From Larix kaempferi (Eukaryota; Streptophyta; Pinopsida; Pinales; Pinaceae): a stretch of 64,000 nucleotides of DNA. A program made the position numbers and the translations under genes. Below the pieces are notes generated by a model. It ran no database searches, was not told the origin of the DNA, and was given only the letters and a program-made list of their open reading frames with translations. Where the stretch lies: NCBI GenBank assembly GCA_027924585.1, contig BSBM01000865.1, positions 2,170,001-2,234,000 of the forward strand, written 5' to 3'. This document shows, piece after piece, positions 13,011 through 23,539 of the stretch (positions within the stretch are counted from its first letter, which is position 1; each line of letters begins with the position of its first letter).

Positions 13011-13412
13011 TCATGATGTATATGTGATGAAATATATTACATACCTTAACATCCGTGTAACCGATGTGTTTGAAAAACCATTCATAACCTTCAAGTTCAT
13101 TATCAACAATATAGTAGAGATCAGAGTTGTGTTGGAGCCTTCATAAAGGGGTTCATATGCCTTGTCAAGTAGAGGTAAATAATGAACATCATTAAAGTTG
13201 TCGTCTTGATCATCATCCATTCTAGCATTAAATGTATCATGGATCAATGTATTTGTACCATCATCTTCAATTGTGTTATTAGCATGATCATCTTCTTCCA
13301 TATGATCATTAACTTGATCTTCAATATTCGTTCCATGTTCCTCCGGATCTTGTTCAACCACATTCTCCAGGTGATCTTCCCTAGGGGGCCTTTCCTTTAT
13401 AATTACAACCAA
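13011..13412 (-). pseudogene. CACTA transposase acidic linker and start of core
   Basis: The 133-codon frame starts with an acidic, Asp/Glu/Asn-rich stretch. It continues with 'LDKAYEPLYEGSNT' and 'LIMNLKVMNGFSNTSVT', which match the TNP2 pattern 'L..A..PLY.G' followed by 'L..LK...G.SN'. It then runs into non-coding sequence where an intron or decay is expected. The next core segment follows at 12895. Confidence 0.65.
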
Positions 13413-13504
13413 TCAAGATATATTAGTGTATATATAACAAATATTAAAACGATAAAAATACATTTACAAAAACAATCAATATAAAGACATATAGTGAACA
13501 AATT

Positions 13505-13710
13505 ACCAATGGACGATATTCATGTCCCCCTTAAATGTGTCCATGCTCCATACAATGTATTTTAGTTGATGTTATATTTATTCTTCTCTTGTTAAAGCCC
13601 CTGTATTTACTACAAGGAAAATAACATTTCCCATCACCATTTCTTTTCACTCCAACCCACAATCTAGCAAGTAATTCTCGATTTTGTTATGGAGGAATGT
13701 TATGTGACAT
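13505..13710 (-). pseudogene. CACTA transposase N-terminal domain (transposase-associated) remnant
   Basis: From an ATG at 13710 the minus strand encodes a Cys-rich segment with 'CYFPCSKYRGFNKRR', then a His/Cys pair and 'EHGHI*GGHEYRPL'. This resembles the transposase-associated domain that precedes the TNP2 core, which has a CPC.KC segment and a C-terminal HG motif. At least two in-frame stops are present, so it is inactive. The assignment rests on motif resemblance and on its position directly upstream of the core. Confidence 0.55.
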
Positions 13711-13967
13711 TTTCCTTTAACAAGCTCGAGTGATGATTATTGATCTTAAAAAATCAAGCTCCACACTTCAACTATTTGTAATGATAGTAACCAATAAAAT
13801 AATTCTAGTTTTTGCATGAAACACCGTCCCTCCTACCTCCACAAACTGTCATTACTATAGAATTTTTTTTGGAATGTTTCTAACATTTCAAGTTTTTATA
13901 AAGGAGTTTCTGTTGGATCTCCGACGAAAATAACCATATAACCATTGGCATAATAAAAGATCCATGT

Positions 13968-14088
13968 TAAACCCGTATCTATCAAGCACCGAGAGGGATC
14001 CAATTTCTTGAGGTGTATTTTTTATTTTTTATTTTTTAAATTTAAACTCAAGAAATTTGTTCTCTCTTGATTGATAGATTCGGGTTTA
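13968..14088. repeat. Imperfect inverted repeat with ~42-bp arms
   Basis: The left arm 13968-14012 runs from 'taaacccgtatctatcaa' to 'caatttcttgag'. The right arm 14047-14088 runs from 'ctcaagaaatttg' to 'gatagattcgggttta', its near reverse complement. The loop is T/A-rich. It lies between the CACTA transposase and its right subterminal arrays and could be a MITE-like insertion or a structural part of the element. Confidence 0.65.
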
Positions 14089-14129
14089 AGTTTTAAGTTT
14101 TTATTTTATAAATGAACATCTATTTTTTA

Positions 14130-14277
14130 ATTACTTTTCATAATATTTTATTTTATGAACCAACATGGATTTTTTTAAAATACTTTCCATAATTTTTTAT
14201 TTTATGAGCTGACATGATTTTTTTAAATACTTTCCATAATTTTTTAATTTTATGAGTCGACATGAATTTTTTTAATT
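14130..14277. repeat. Tandem repeat, ~48-bp unit x 3
   Basis: 'ctttYcataat' followed by 'ttttatgag..gacatg' begins units near 14134, 14183 and 14230. The units are T-rich and non-coding. Position suggests part of the CACTA subterminal region. Confidence 0.65.
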
Positions 14278-14329
14278 ATTTTGTTACATCACAAACATTA
14301 CAACATCTTCCCCATTAATTAATGGCTAA

Positions 14330-14690
14330 CAACATATTAATTACTTTTTACTGTTTATTACATTTTATTATCACTTTTTAGGTTTTATTACTTGTAACGT
14401 TACTCCACAAACGTTACAAGATCTCCCTCATTATCACTTTTTACGTTTTATTACATGTAACGTTACTCCACAAATGTTACAAGATCTCCCTCATTATCAC
14501 TTTTTACGTTTGATTAGATGTAACGTTACTCCACAAACGTTACAAGATCTCCCTCATATTATCACTTTTTACGTTTGATTAGATGTAATGTTACTCCACA
14601 AACGTTATAAGATCTCCCTCATATTATCACTTTTAACGTTTTATTAGATGTAATGTTACTCCACACACGTTACAAGATCCCCCTCATACT
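14330..14690. repeat. Tandem repeat, ~64-bp unit x 5
   Basis: 'ccaca(a/c)acgttacaagat' occurs at 14405, 14468, 14531, 14596 and 14661 (spacings 63-65 bp), each preceded by 'acgttttattagatgtaa' or a variant. A degenerate sixth copy lies near 14289. This is probably a subterminal array of the CACTA element. Confidence 0.85.
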
Positions 14691-14814
14691 GGGATGTAGA
14701 GCGCCTCTCGGTGCAATAAGGAGGTTGATTAAGTCAAAAGGGAAATGGGAAAATAATTATAATATCTTCTAAAACTGTTGGAAAGCTGACATTTATTTTT
14801 CTGACCGTCTACAA

Positions 14815-14915
14815 TCCGACGATAATTGTACGGGTGTCGGAAATCCGACGATTGTCGGGGGAAAATTGCAAAAAAATGAAGAAATTTTCAAATTCAATAG
14901 GTAATATCCGACGAT
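14815..14915. repeat. CACTA subterminal motif cluster (tccgacgat)
   Basis: 'tccgacgat' occurs at 14815, 14844 and 14907, with opposite-strand 'gtcgg' copies near 14836 and 14854. Short repeated motifs in both orientations within a few hundred bases of the terminus are typical transposase-binding subterminal repeats of CACTA elements. Binding here is inferred. Confidence 0.55.
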
Positions 14916-14949
14916 ACAACCAGTTTTTTGCGTATTGTCACAGTATGCC

Positions 14950-15653
14950 TGTTAACACCTAAAAAGTGCTCACTAGCTCATTTCCTTATTCACATGACCC
15001 ATTTGTCCACTTTTTCTACCATCTGAGCCTCTAAAGCCAACAAAAGGTCACCAAAAGACCTTAATACACCCCTTTTCCCACTCAAAAAGATTATTTTTCC
15101 TAAAAAAACATAAAAAACCCTAAAAAAGGGTCCAAAATTCCCAAAAATATTAAAAAGGGAATAAAAATATTAATTTTATTCAAAAAAGGAAAAATGAGGG
15201 AAAAGTACCTAAACCATGTTGGTCAATACCATTGGTTTCCACAAAACCACAATGGTATTTCCCACCACCAAAACCTATAAAAAGGTGGTAGGGGCTCCTC
15301 ATTTTTAGATCCATCCATCTTCCTATCCTCATGCTGCCAAAATCTCCCTTGAGCTTTTGGCCATTGTAGCAACCTTGGAGAAAGGACCCATTGGAGTTTG
15401 GAGCTGCTCACCCTTGGAGCTTCTCAACTATTTCATCATTTGGAGGTATTATTATTGCAAGCACTTGCTTGCCCCCATTTTCAATACAAAGTTATTTTTT
15501 CATTTCTTGTTCTTGTTTTTTAATTCAAAAGTTTATTATGATATGCACATGCTAGTTTAGATTTAGTTTATTGTTTTTGCTTAATATTGAAACTGCTGCT
15601 ACTAGTTAGCAGGTGCCCATAGCACTAAGCTTGGTTGCAAAACCAAGCCAACA
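14950..15653 (+). mobile_element. Solo LTR, family S1 (704 bp)
   Basis: The sequence runs TGTTAACACC ... CCAACA and aligns end to end with 45434-46153. The flanks atgcc (14945-14949) and atgtc (15654-15658) match at four of five bases, as for an aged target-site duplication. No internal retroelement sequence adjoins it, so it is a solo LTR. 'tataaaaa' at 15276-15283 is a plausible TATA box, with orientation taken from that. The insertion sits at or just outside the right end of the CACTA element. Confidence 0.85.
15276..15283 (+). promoter_or_regulatory. Putative LTR TATA box
   Basis: 'tataaaaa' in the solo LTR; the same motif in the same context occurs in the sister copy at 45760-45767. Confidence 0.4.
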
Positions 15654-16493
15654 ATGTCGTCATAATTTATGTTCAAATCCAATTGTATATGCATTAGTAT
15701 GCATTTGTAAATATGTAATCCGATGGTCACGACATGTTCTAGACATAGAGTTATCCGATAGTTCATATTCTCTTAGATAGTAACTACCATTGATCAATGG
15801 ATTAACACCCAATTGGTCCATGATCTCTATTTAAAGAGCATGGAAGTTCATTTGCTAGCTGATCGATTATGAGAAGCTCATTTGTAACTTTCTTTCTTGA
15901 ACATAATAAATTGCCTCAAGTAGCTATTTGGCTGGGGCTGTGGAGTGTTTCCCTTTCGAGGTTTTAAACCACTTGAAAACATCAGTGTGTTGATCTGTAA
16001 TCTATTTGTGTGAGCGATTTCTCTTAGGTGTTCGATATTTTGGAAGTATCTTGTGTAGTTGATCATGGTCGGAGAATCGCCTTCAGCCAAGCATGTAGGT
16101 GCAGGGTCAGGGTCAAAGGAAAGGAAGAAGGTGCAACAGACAAGGTATCATCCAGGTGATAGGCTAGGCATCTTACTACGATTGTATTATTCCTCAGTGG
16201 GCCATTATCCCAGGACAAGAGCCCATGATTTTTATTCTTAATAAAAATAATTGTTTGTCATTTTTTCCCAACTTGGGGTTTTCTAGGGTAAATCTAAGTG
16301 TCAATTGTGTTTGATTTCCTGTGTTTTTCCACTATGTAAATTAGTTAGGACCTCCGTGTATTTTTAGTTAATTATTGCTAATTATTCGGGACTATAAATC
16401 AAATATGGGATTAGTAAAAACTAACACATATCATCAATTAAACATGTACTTTAGATGTCTAACATGTGATTCCTCTAAGAAATGGCATCGTTT
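15654..16493. other. No gene; possible old LTR or leader sequence
   Basis: There is a TATA-like 'ctatttaaag' near 15830 and an AATAAA-like 'aataaa' near 15909, followed by short unrecognised frames (for example 16059-16241). This could be the decayed 5' end of the Copia whose integrase fragment follows, but no terminus could be confirmed. Confidence 0.3.
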
Positions 16494-17023
16494 CAACCCT
16501 TCAATTTTGCATTTCAAATATTTGGATCATGTGCATGGGTCCATATTCCTAAGAAAAGTGAAACAACTTGCAATCTACAAGGAAACACTATGCTTTGGAA
16601 TCCTATAGTGAAACATCCAAGGCACATTGCTTATATGATCCTTCCACTAATAAGATGATTGAATGGAGAGATGTTGTCTTTGATGATGTTCTTCCCTCTG
16701 GTCCACTAGGATCCTATCCCACACTTAATCTAGAGTTATTGTCTTCATCTATCTTAGTGAATCTCTCCTTTCTACAACCTAATAGTGAATCTCCTATTTT
16801 GAATGCTTACTCTAACATCACCTCCACTGTGATTTAGTAAACTACCCACGATGAAGCCCTTGTTGATGACTTGTTTGGTGGTACTTATATAGAAGTCTCT
16901 CATACTATAGTTTCTCCATTCAATATTTTACTAGTTTAAAACCCTATGATAGTATTGCTACAAATCCTCCATTTATGCCCTTCCCTCCACTTAGTCATGA
17001 CTAATGTCTAAGTGGGATATATC
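16494..17023 (+). pseudogene. Copia integrase C-terminal fragment
   Basis: Plus-strand frames encode 'FQIFGSCAWVHIPKK' and, after a frameshift, 'YSETSKAHCLYDPSTNKMI' and 'RDVVFDD'. These match the Copia integrase tail (F G....HIPK.KR ... GYSETSKAYRLYDP ... SRDVVFDE). Further stops follow and no RT is found, because the fragment is cut at 17024 by the LTR of the next element. Confidence 0.8.
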
Positions 17024-17962
17024 TGTTGGAATTTACAATGATACTGAGAGCGGGGGGGTGAATTAGTATCATGCGTAGATTTACAAATTATTCACTCTCA
17101 AAACATGCACCAATTGTTATTTAACAATGCATCAATAAAAATAAATTGTGCGCAGATATTTGAAGAAACTTATATATATATATATATAAAATGAAATTAC
17201 AGAGAAAGATGGGAGACAACAATCTCCACTGATGTGAGCACTGAATCACATAGACACCCCTCTGATTGGGACACCATGTAAAATTAGTCACAACAGATCT
17301 AATGAACAAGTAAATCAATCACAATAGATGAAACTCAGAAAATGTGGTGTAAACTGTGCAAGAACATGCATCAGTGCTCAATATCCCAATAAGGGTGAAA
17401 AATACAATACAATACTGTCGCAATGAGTGAGCAATTCGAATTAACCAAGGAGGTCATTCGAATTAACTAAATGGCATAGCTTGGCTCCAACTAGGAGTCC
17501 TCATCATCAATCGGTGGTGGTCATCAATGCACAAGTCACTGTCAAACAGGTGTCAAACTGAGTCTAACTGAGTGTAATAAGTGTAACTGATGGTAAGTGG
17601 CACTAATCTAGGGATGGCGGCTCAGTGGAGGGTGCATGAGGAGTTAACTGCACTCAGAACTGTCAGTCATGTCTCATCGGAGGTCAATCAGAGTGATAAC
17701 ATCAGTTATGGGTCAATCAGAGGTAAATTTGAGTGATAACTGAAGTGTAATTGGATTGGTAGGTGAGAAAGGTGCCCTTCTTCAGTGGAAGGTGAGAACT
17801 GGGTGCATGACAGGCTGTGAGGGCTTAAACTAAGTGGAAAGTAGCTTCCGAGTGCTGGGAGACTAAGGACTAGGTGCTGGTGGTACCATACTGATGACTG
17901 GGCAACATGCAGATGCATGCATGCATGCAAAGTACATAAGTGAATGATGAGATATCCTAACA
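17024..17962 (-). repeat. Copia-1 3' LTR
   Basis: On the minus strand it starts TGTTAGGATATC, right after a polypurine tract, and ends ATTCCAACA, giving TG...CA termini. The plus-strand flank atatc (17019-17023) would be one target-site copy; the other is lost with the 5' end. It contains an imperfect stem at 17038-17073 around a G run ('gcgggggggtgaat') and a (TA)n microsatellite at 17171-17188. Confidence 0.7.
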
Positions 17963-17976
17963 CCCCCCCTCAAGCT
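17963..17976 (-). other. Copia-1 polypurine tract
   Basis: Minus strand 'gcttgagggggggTG' abuts the 3' LTR, as expected for the plus-strand priming site. A near-identical purine block lies at 18104-18117, just downstream of pol, so the tract appears duplicated. Confidence 0.65.
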
Positions 17977-18111
17977 ATACTATGATGTAAAAAATAAAAT
18001 GTAGGGCCTTGGTTATTGAGACCAAAGGTCACCCCAATACAATAATCCAAAAAATGCTAAAATAAGCTAAGTGAGGAAAGAGGGAAAACCTAGTGGGAAG
18101 AAAGCCCCCCC

Positions 18112-19275
18112 TCAAGCTAAACATAAAAATGGATCTAATCTGTCTCCACCATGATGGAACTCACCCCAACAGTGAACGGAGGTAATAGAACTTCTTCTCA
18201 ATGAAGCTCTTGGTGAAGATGTCTGCAATTTTCTCATCGGTAGGGCAATATTGCAGAAGATGGTGCGATCATGCACCAACTCTCGAATGTAGTGCATATG
18301 AATCTCAATGTGTTTGGTCCTCTGCCGCTGAACTGGATCGGTGGAGATCTTAATAGCACTTTGATTGTCACAAAATAGGACAGTCGAAGTAGTGCTACCA
18401 AAATCAAACTCGGAAAGAATACCTTGCAACCAAACCGCTTGAATGCAGGCATTGACTGCCCCTCGATACTCTGCCTCTGCTGAAGAAAGTGCAATGGCTG
18501 CCTGCTTTTTGCTTGACCAGCAAATAGGCCCATGTCCAATCATGAAAACATATCTAGAAGTGGACTTCCGATCTATGCTATCACCTGCCCAATTTGAATT
18601 AGTAAAACCAATGAAATCTAGCTCAAAATCTGCAGCATAATGTATGCCAAAATGTTTCATACCTTGCACATACTGCAAGATCCGCTTGGATGCCTGCCAA
18701 TGAATCTCATGGGGCTGCTGCATATACCTTGATACAACACTCATGACATAAGATATATCAGGCTTTGAGTGTGTCAAGTAGAGTAGTGAACCAATCAACT
18801 GTTGATACATAGTGCAATCTGCAAGCGGTGTGGTGTTTCCCTCTTCAAGACTGATTCCTGAGAGGAAAAGGAATGGAGCAGCCTTACATTTTGCCATATT
18901 AAACTTTAATAGCAGGTATTTAACATACTTTTGCTGAGATAATGTGATCCCATCAAAGTTTTGAGCTATCTCCAAGCCCAAAAATTGCTTAAGCAAGCCC
19001 AGATCGCTCATATCAAAAGCTAGATTTAAAGCGGTTTTCAGCTTGTTAATTGTAAGGAGAGTGCTACCAGTAATGAGAAGATCATCAACATATAAAACCA
19101 CAATCAAAAAATTCCCTTTAAATTGCTGTAGGTACAAATTAGCATCAGATTTGCATCTTTTGAAATTTTGAGAAAGGAGGAAGGAGTCCATCTTTGCGTA
19201 CCAAGCTCTTGGGGCCTGTTTCAATCCATACAAAGATTTCTTCAATCTGCAAACTAATGATGGATTTGATATGCA
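18112..19275 (-). pseudogene. Copia-1 reverse transcriptase C-terminal part and RNase H
   Basis: 'KKSLYGLKQAPRAWY' and 'LYVDDLLITGS' (catalytic YVDD) identify Copia RT. 'LLYLTHSKPDISYVMSVVSR' and 'ALSSAEAEYRGAVNA' identify the linker and RNase H, and 'CDNQSAIKIS' and 'RTKHIEI' are also RNase H. The last ~45 residues fall out of frame: the expected tail motif (DEKIADIFTK-like) is readable in another frame near 18240. The segment is in the same frame as the upstream RT part, separated only by a stop at 19276. Confidence 0.9.
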
Positions 19276-19683
19276 TCATTCTGGTTGTTTCATATGTACC
19301 TCCTCATCAAGATCTCCATGTAGAGAATCACTCTTCACATCCATGTGGTGCACTTCCCAGTGCTTGGATGCAGCAATGGCCAAAACTAGGTGGATGGAAT
19401 CCATCTTTGCAACCGGTGCAAAAGTCTCAGTGTAGTCCACACCTTGGAATTGGGAGAAACCTTTTGCCACCAAAATAGATTTGTATTTTCTGATAGAGCC
19501 ATCAACAACAACCTTCGTGTGGTATATCCACTTGCATTGAACTAATTTTCTTCTAGGTGGAAGAGAAACTAGCTCCCATGTATTGTTCTTTTGAAGAGAA
19601 CTGTACTCTTCATCCATGGCGGTTTTCCATCGTGGATCTCGGTGGGCATGATAGTATGATTTGGGATCTGAACCAATCATCAA
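19276..19683 (-). pseudogene. Copia-1 reverse transcriptase N-terminal part
   Basis: 'PRWKTAMDEEYSSLQKNNTWELV', 'YKSILVAKGFSQ..GVDYTETFAPVAK' and 'HHMDVKSDSLHGDLDEEV' are standard Copia RT blocks, including the first catalytic Asp in 'MDVK'. It ends at 'KQPE' followed by TGA where GGA (Gly of QPEGF) is expected. The frame continues immediately into the next RT segment, so one substitution separates the two. Confidence 0.9.
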
Positions 19684-19686
19684 ATA

Positions 19687-20997
19687 TCATTTCTCAGATA
19701 ATAATGGATCAACAAAAGAAAGATCCATACCTGCTCTTTGAAAGTCTGCTCTTGTTCTTCTTCTTGGATCAGTAGGAATTCCAATGTTTGGAGCAGCAGA
19801 ATGTAGAGTGTTTTGGGCCCACTTTGGTAACTGAGGAGGGTCATTATGGTCTAATTCTGAACCTGATATGTCATGGACATCAAATTCTGATACAATATCA
19901 GAGATATCAGATCCAATGCTTTCTTCATATTCACTCGAATCTTCTTCCCGTGGAGGGTGCAGATCGACAGTGTTTTCCTCAACTAGTTTCAGATCTGGCA
20001 GTGGTTCTTCAAACTTCACACTTCGCTCTATGAATACCTTTTTGGATCTGATATTCATGAGTTTATATGCTTTTGATTCTTCCCCATATCCTATCAGGAT
20101 ACATTCAACACTTTGTGGATCCAAAGCTTTCCTCTTATCAGAAGGAATTATAGCCCATGCAGTGGATCCAAAAACCCTCAAATTGGACACATCCGGTTTG
20201 CGACCAAAGAATGCTTTGAAAGGAGTTTTAACTTTCACGGATGAATGTGGAACTCGATTCTGAATATATGCAGCAACATAAATTGCTTCAGCCCAAATAT
20301 TTGCAGCCAAACCTTTTGACTCAAGCATGCAGGTAGCCATCTCTTTTAGTGACCGATTCTTCCTTTCCACTACACCGTTCTGCTGGGGTGTGTAGGGAAC
20401 TGTATGTTGGATCTGAATTCCACTTTCAGCACAAAGTTGTAGCAAATCAGTCTTGATATATTCTCCGCCATTATCAGATCTAAGAGATTTGATCTTGCTC
20501 TCAGTGGCGGTCTCAACGGAAGCCTTAAAATCCTTGAATTTTCCAAGCACTTCTGACTTGTTTTTGAGAAAAAATACCCAAGTAAAGCGGGAAAAGTCAT
20601 CGATGAATGTCAAAACATACCTTGAACCATTCATGGACATATTTGGCAGTGGACCATTGATATCAGAATGTATGAGGCCCAAAATGATGGAATCTCTACT
20701 AGCTTTGCCGCGGTCGAACCTGTGCTCAGGGTGCTTCCCAACAATGCAACTGGGGCAAATTCCCTTTGAGGAACGGAGTTGTGGAAGACCATCTACCATG
20801 GATTTATGTTGTAGCAGTAGAAAATACTTGTAATCAAGGTGTCCAAACATTTGATTCCAAATCCTACTAACCTCGTTGCCATGAGTGAGGAGAGCAGTGG
20901 GCTTTTCGAGTGGCACAAAGTGAGAAAACTCATAGTATTTTGTAGTGTGGTTTGCCTTTCCGACTGCAATAAGTCTTTCACTTTTGATATCAGAAAT
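19687..20997 (-). pseudogene. Copia-1 integrase
   Basis: GAG-pre-integrase 'WNQMFGHLDYKYF' and 'CPSCIVGKHPE' precede the core 'HSDINGPLP' (D), 'SLRSDNGGEYI' (D) and 'TPQQNGVVERKNRS' (E). The C-terminal 'SVECILIGYGEESKAYKL' is typical. The frame is open from just after a TAA at 20998-21000 to a TGA at 19687. Both stops can be explained by one base change and the frame is shared with its neighbours. Confidence 0.9.
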
Positions 20998-21612
20998 TTA
21001 GACATTGTTAGGGCTGAATGTAACTTGCTTCGGTTCACCAGTGTGTGTCATTTGATACACAGAAAGTAGATTTGAAGCCAAGGAAGGCACATAGAGAACA
21101 TTCTGAAAGCTTCCATGCTCTACATGGATGGTACCTTTGCCCTTCAATTTTTTTTTTGAGTCATCTCCCAAATGGATGGGGATGGAGCTGCTTGGATCGA
21201 ATGAAGAGAAGGAGTCAATGTTTGCAGCCATATTATTCGAGGCACCAGAATCTATCAGTAGAGTGGTGGGTTTCAAAACAGTTGCCATGAGTGCTTGACC
21301 TCTTTCATGATCATCATTCATGTCCTTCTTCCGTGCACCGTCGGGAAGACATATGTTGTTCTTTTCCAAAAGGAGGGCCATTTGATCTATTGTTTTCTTC
21401 ATGCATGAACTTTCAGGATGAAATCCACGGTTGCAATATGAACATTTAGATTTTTCCTTTCCCTCTTTACCCTTCTGCTTGTTCCTCGAACCGGATGGTG
21501 CTTCCGGTTGCTTGCCTTTATCTCTTTGCTTGGTAGGCTCGAATTTTGGCTTCTCTTTCCTTTGCTTTCCTTTGATTTCCTTTACCATTCGAATTCTTGG
21601 GTCCTTGAGCAA
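20998..21612 (-). pseudogene. Copia-1 zinc knuckle and aspartic protease
   Basis: A basic stretch leads to 'CSYCNRGFHPESSC', a CCHC-like knuckle, then 'TTLLIDSGASNNMA' with the DSGA protease active site and 'QNVLYVPSLASNLLSV', the conserved C-terminal protease block. The frame ends at TAA, then continues open into integrase. Confidence 0.9.
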
Positions 21613-22053
21613 AGAGGGATGAATCTTTGGAGTTTATGGACCCCATTTGAATCAACTTATCATGCTCTTTTGTGACGGACTCAATGAAGGCATTCAAGGT
21701 AGGCATCTTCCAATTCGGGGTAGTTAGCCGACCGAAATTGAAAGTAGAGACAAATACCGAGTAATCTTTCCCAAGCTTTGTGAGAATGGAGAGGATCAAT
21801 TGCTTATCCTCTTTCACAACACCACTGTTCTTCAACTGTAATGATAAGTGCTTGAATCTTGTGAAAAACTCATTGATGGTCTCGAACTTCTCAGGACTAA
21901 GAGCAATCAATTCATTCTCTAATTGAAAAACTCTAAGCTCGTCCTGCTTACCAAAAAGTTTGTCAAGTTTCTCCTTAGCCATTTTTGGGTTTTCTGACTC
22001 TTCTATGGCATACGAGGTTGATGGGAATGCTTGGGGTTTCGGTAGGGGGATGC
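21518..22053 (-). pseudogene. Copia-1 gag (UBN2-type), N-terminally truncated
   Basis: The frame reads 'EKLDKLFGKQDELRVFQLENEL', then 'NEFFTRFKHLSLQLKNSGV' and 'LILSILTKLGKDYSVFVSTF', matching the Copia UBN2 gag core. The usual first ~80-100 residues are missing. The open frame continues above the ATG at 21982 for a few dozen codons that lack clear gag homology. A frameshift near 21520-21610 joins it to the knuckle/protease frame. Confidence 0.8.
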
Positions 22054-22258
22054 CCTTTCCTTTCTTGGCGTGAATATTGATAATGACATTAACAACGGCT
22101 CCAACCGGGGATGCTATCCTCCTTATGAGGTAGCAAGAACAATAGACTATTGGCCCTTCTCTTTTTTCCTTTATTCAAACAAAACTAAAAAATGGCTAAT
22201 TGAAACTCAACAAAAACGAATTTGTACAGTGAGGATGGGTCGACCGACTCGTTTTTCA
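22054..22258. other. Junction between Gypsy 3' end and truncated Copia-1
   Basis: Short non-coding interval after the Gypsy pol stop. No PPT or LTR end was recognised. The Copia-1 truncation point lies in or next to it. Confidence 0.35.
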
Positions 22259-23539
22259 CTAGAGATAGTGCTTCAAGAACCTCCCATTGACGAGTATGTT
22301 TCCCACTAGTTCACCATCCTTATCTTGTAAGAATAAAGCGTTGTTTCCTTGGTGAGCGATGGCTATATAGGGCCCCTGCCAGAGGTTATCAAAATTTTGG
22401 GCTTGGTATTCTCTTCTAGCGTCCCATTTCAACATTAGATATCCCACCAAGAAATCATCACCCTTGGTCTTTCTGTCAAAATTCTTCTTAATCCTCTCTT
22501 GAGCTAGCATAGCTTCAGCATGTACTCTATCTCTGACTTCCTGTATCTCAACCAGTTGGTTAGTCCTCCTTATCTCAGGGTTTGGATCCTCTTCTTGCTC
22601 CTGTAGCATCCTCATTGCAGGCCCTTTGAGGGAATACGGAAATATCACCTTTGTCCCATATACCAATTTAAAATGTGAAGTTCCAATGGACCTCTTGGAA
22701 GTGATCCTATCAGCCCACAGAGAAAAGGTCAGCTTGGTGTGCCAAGCCCTTTTGTTTTCTTGCAACAGCTTCTTGATGATCCTAGCCAGACTTTTGTTGG
22801 ATGATTCAGCTAGTCCATTTCCATGGGGGTAATAAGCAGTAGAATGGCCCAATTTTATGTTGAATTTGTAACAAAATTTGACCATTTTCTTGGATTTGAA
22901 GGCTTGAGAATTGTCAGTGATTATGTTAACAGGGAAACCAAACCTGGACACGATATTCTCTTCTAGAAATTTGATGATGACTGTGTTTGTGGATTTCCTA
23001 TTTGGTATTGCCTCAATCCATTTAGTGAAATAATCAGTGACAATCAATATCCACCTGTGTTTTCCAGAGTATCTGGGGAAAATTTCACCAATGAAGTCAA
23101 GCCCCCACCACTGGAAAGGGGATTCTACAAAGATTGGTTTCAAAGGAAAGGATAAGAGTTTCCTCTTCCCTTCAAATATTTGGCATTCATGGCAAGTATC
23201 TATTTCCTTATATGCATATTTGAACATGGTGGGCCAATATAACCCTGCCCTGAGAATTTTGTTGATAGTGGACTTCCAGTAATGATGCCCCCCACAAACA
23301 CCTTTGTGAAATTCCCTCATGGTAACTTTGTATTCATCTTCCACGACACAGTTTAGTAGAACACCTCCAGGGTCTTCCCAATAAAGGTAGCCATTCAATA
23401 TGCAAAATTTGGCATCCTTCATCTTGGTTGACCTAGCTTTTGTTTTACCCATCTCAGGGGTGTTGATCCCCAGATGTGATGCTGGAATGTTTTCCAAGGC
23501 AATCAACAGAAGGTGACAGCCCAATTTGAAAGGCTTCAA
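22259..23539 (-). pseudogene. Ty3-Gypsy integrase (pol C-terminal fragment)
   Basis: The 426-codon frame has an HHCC zinc finger (H78, H85, C116, C119), the D-D-35-E core (D148 in 'GLDFIGE', D209 in 'ITDNSQ', E245 in 'GLAESSN') and a C-terminal 'LWQGPYIA' chromatin/GPY block, ending 'VNGRFLKHYL'. Catalytic residues look intact. The frame begins at a TTG and is preceded by a stop; RT and RNase H are absent upstream, so this is a domain-sized remnant. The flanking sequence to the right belongs to another element. Confidence 0.9.

Larger units (their letters stand above)
9130..14945 (-). mobile_element. Decayed CACTA (EnSpm/TNP2-type) DNA transposon
   Basis: Read on the minus strand, pieces of a TNP2-type transposase appear in the canonical order: transposase-associated N-terminal domain, Transposase_21 core, DUF4218-like region, DUF4216-like region and an acidic tail. 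Frameshifts, stops and probable introns separate them. The right flank (14130-14930) has short tandem arrays and repeated 'tccgacgat' motifs, as expected for CACTA subterminal regions. Reading inward from about 14945 on the minus strand, the sequence starts 'tactgtgacaatacgc', which could be a mutated CACTG-type terminus. I could not find the left terminus, so both limits are approximate. Confidence 0.75.
17024..22053 (-). mobile_element. Copia-1 retrotransposon, 5'-truncated
   Basis: Minus-strand order gag, zinc knuckle, protease, integrase, RT, RNase H (Copia order), then a PPT and a 3' LTR at 17024-17962. No matching 5' LTR or gag N terminus is present. At about 22020-22060 the sequence passes into the 3' side of a Ty3-Gypsy pol. 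Pol is broken by three isolated stops and at least two frameshifts, so this is a dead, fairly old copy. Confidence 0.85.

Noticed and set aside
20453-20833. Plus-strand ORFs across Copia-1 and Copia-2 pol (20453-20833, 31397-31702 and others)
   Set aside because: Antisense shadows of pol frames with clear domain evidence on the minus strand.
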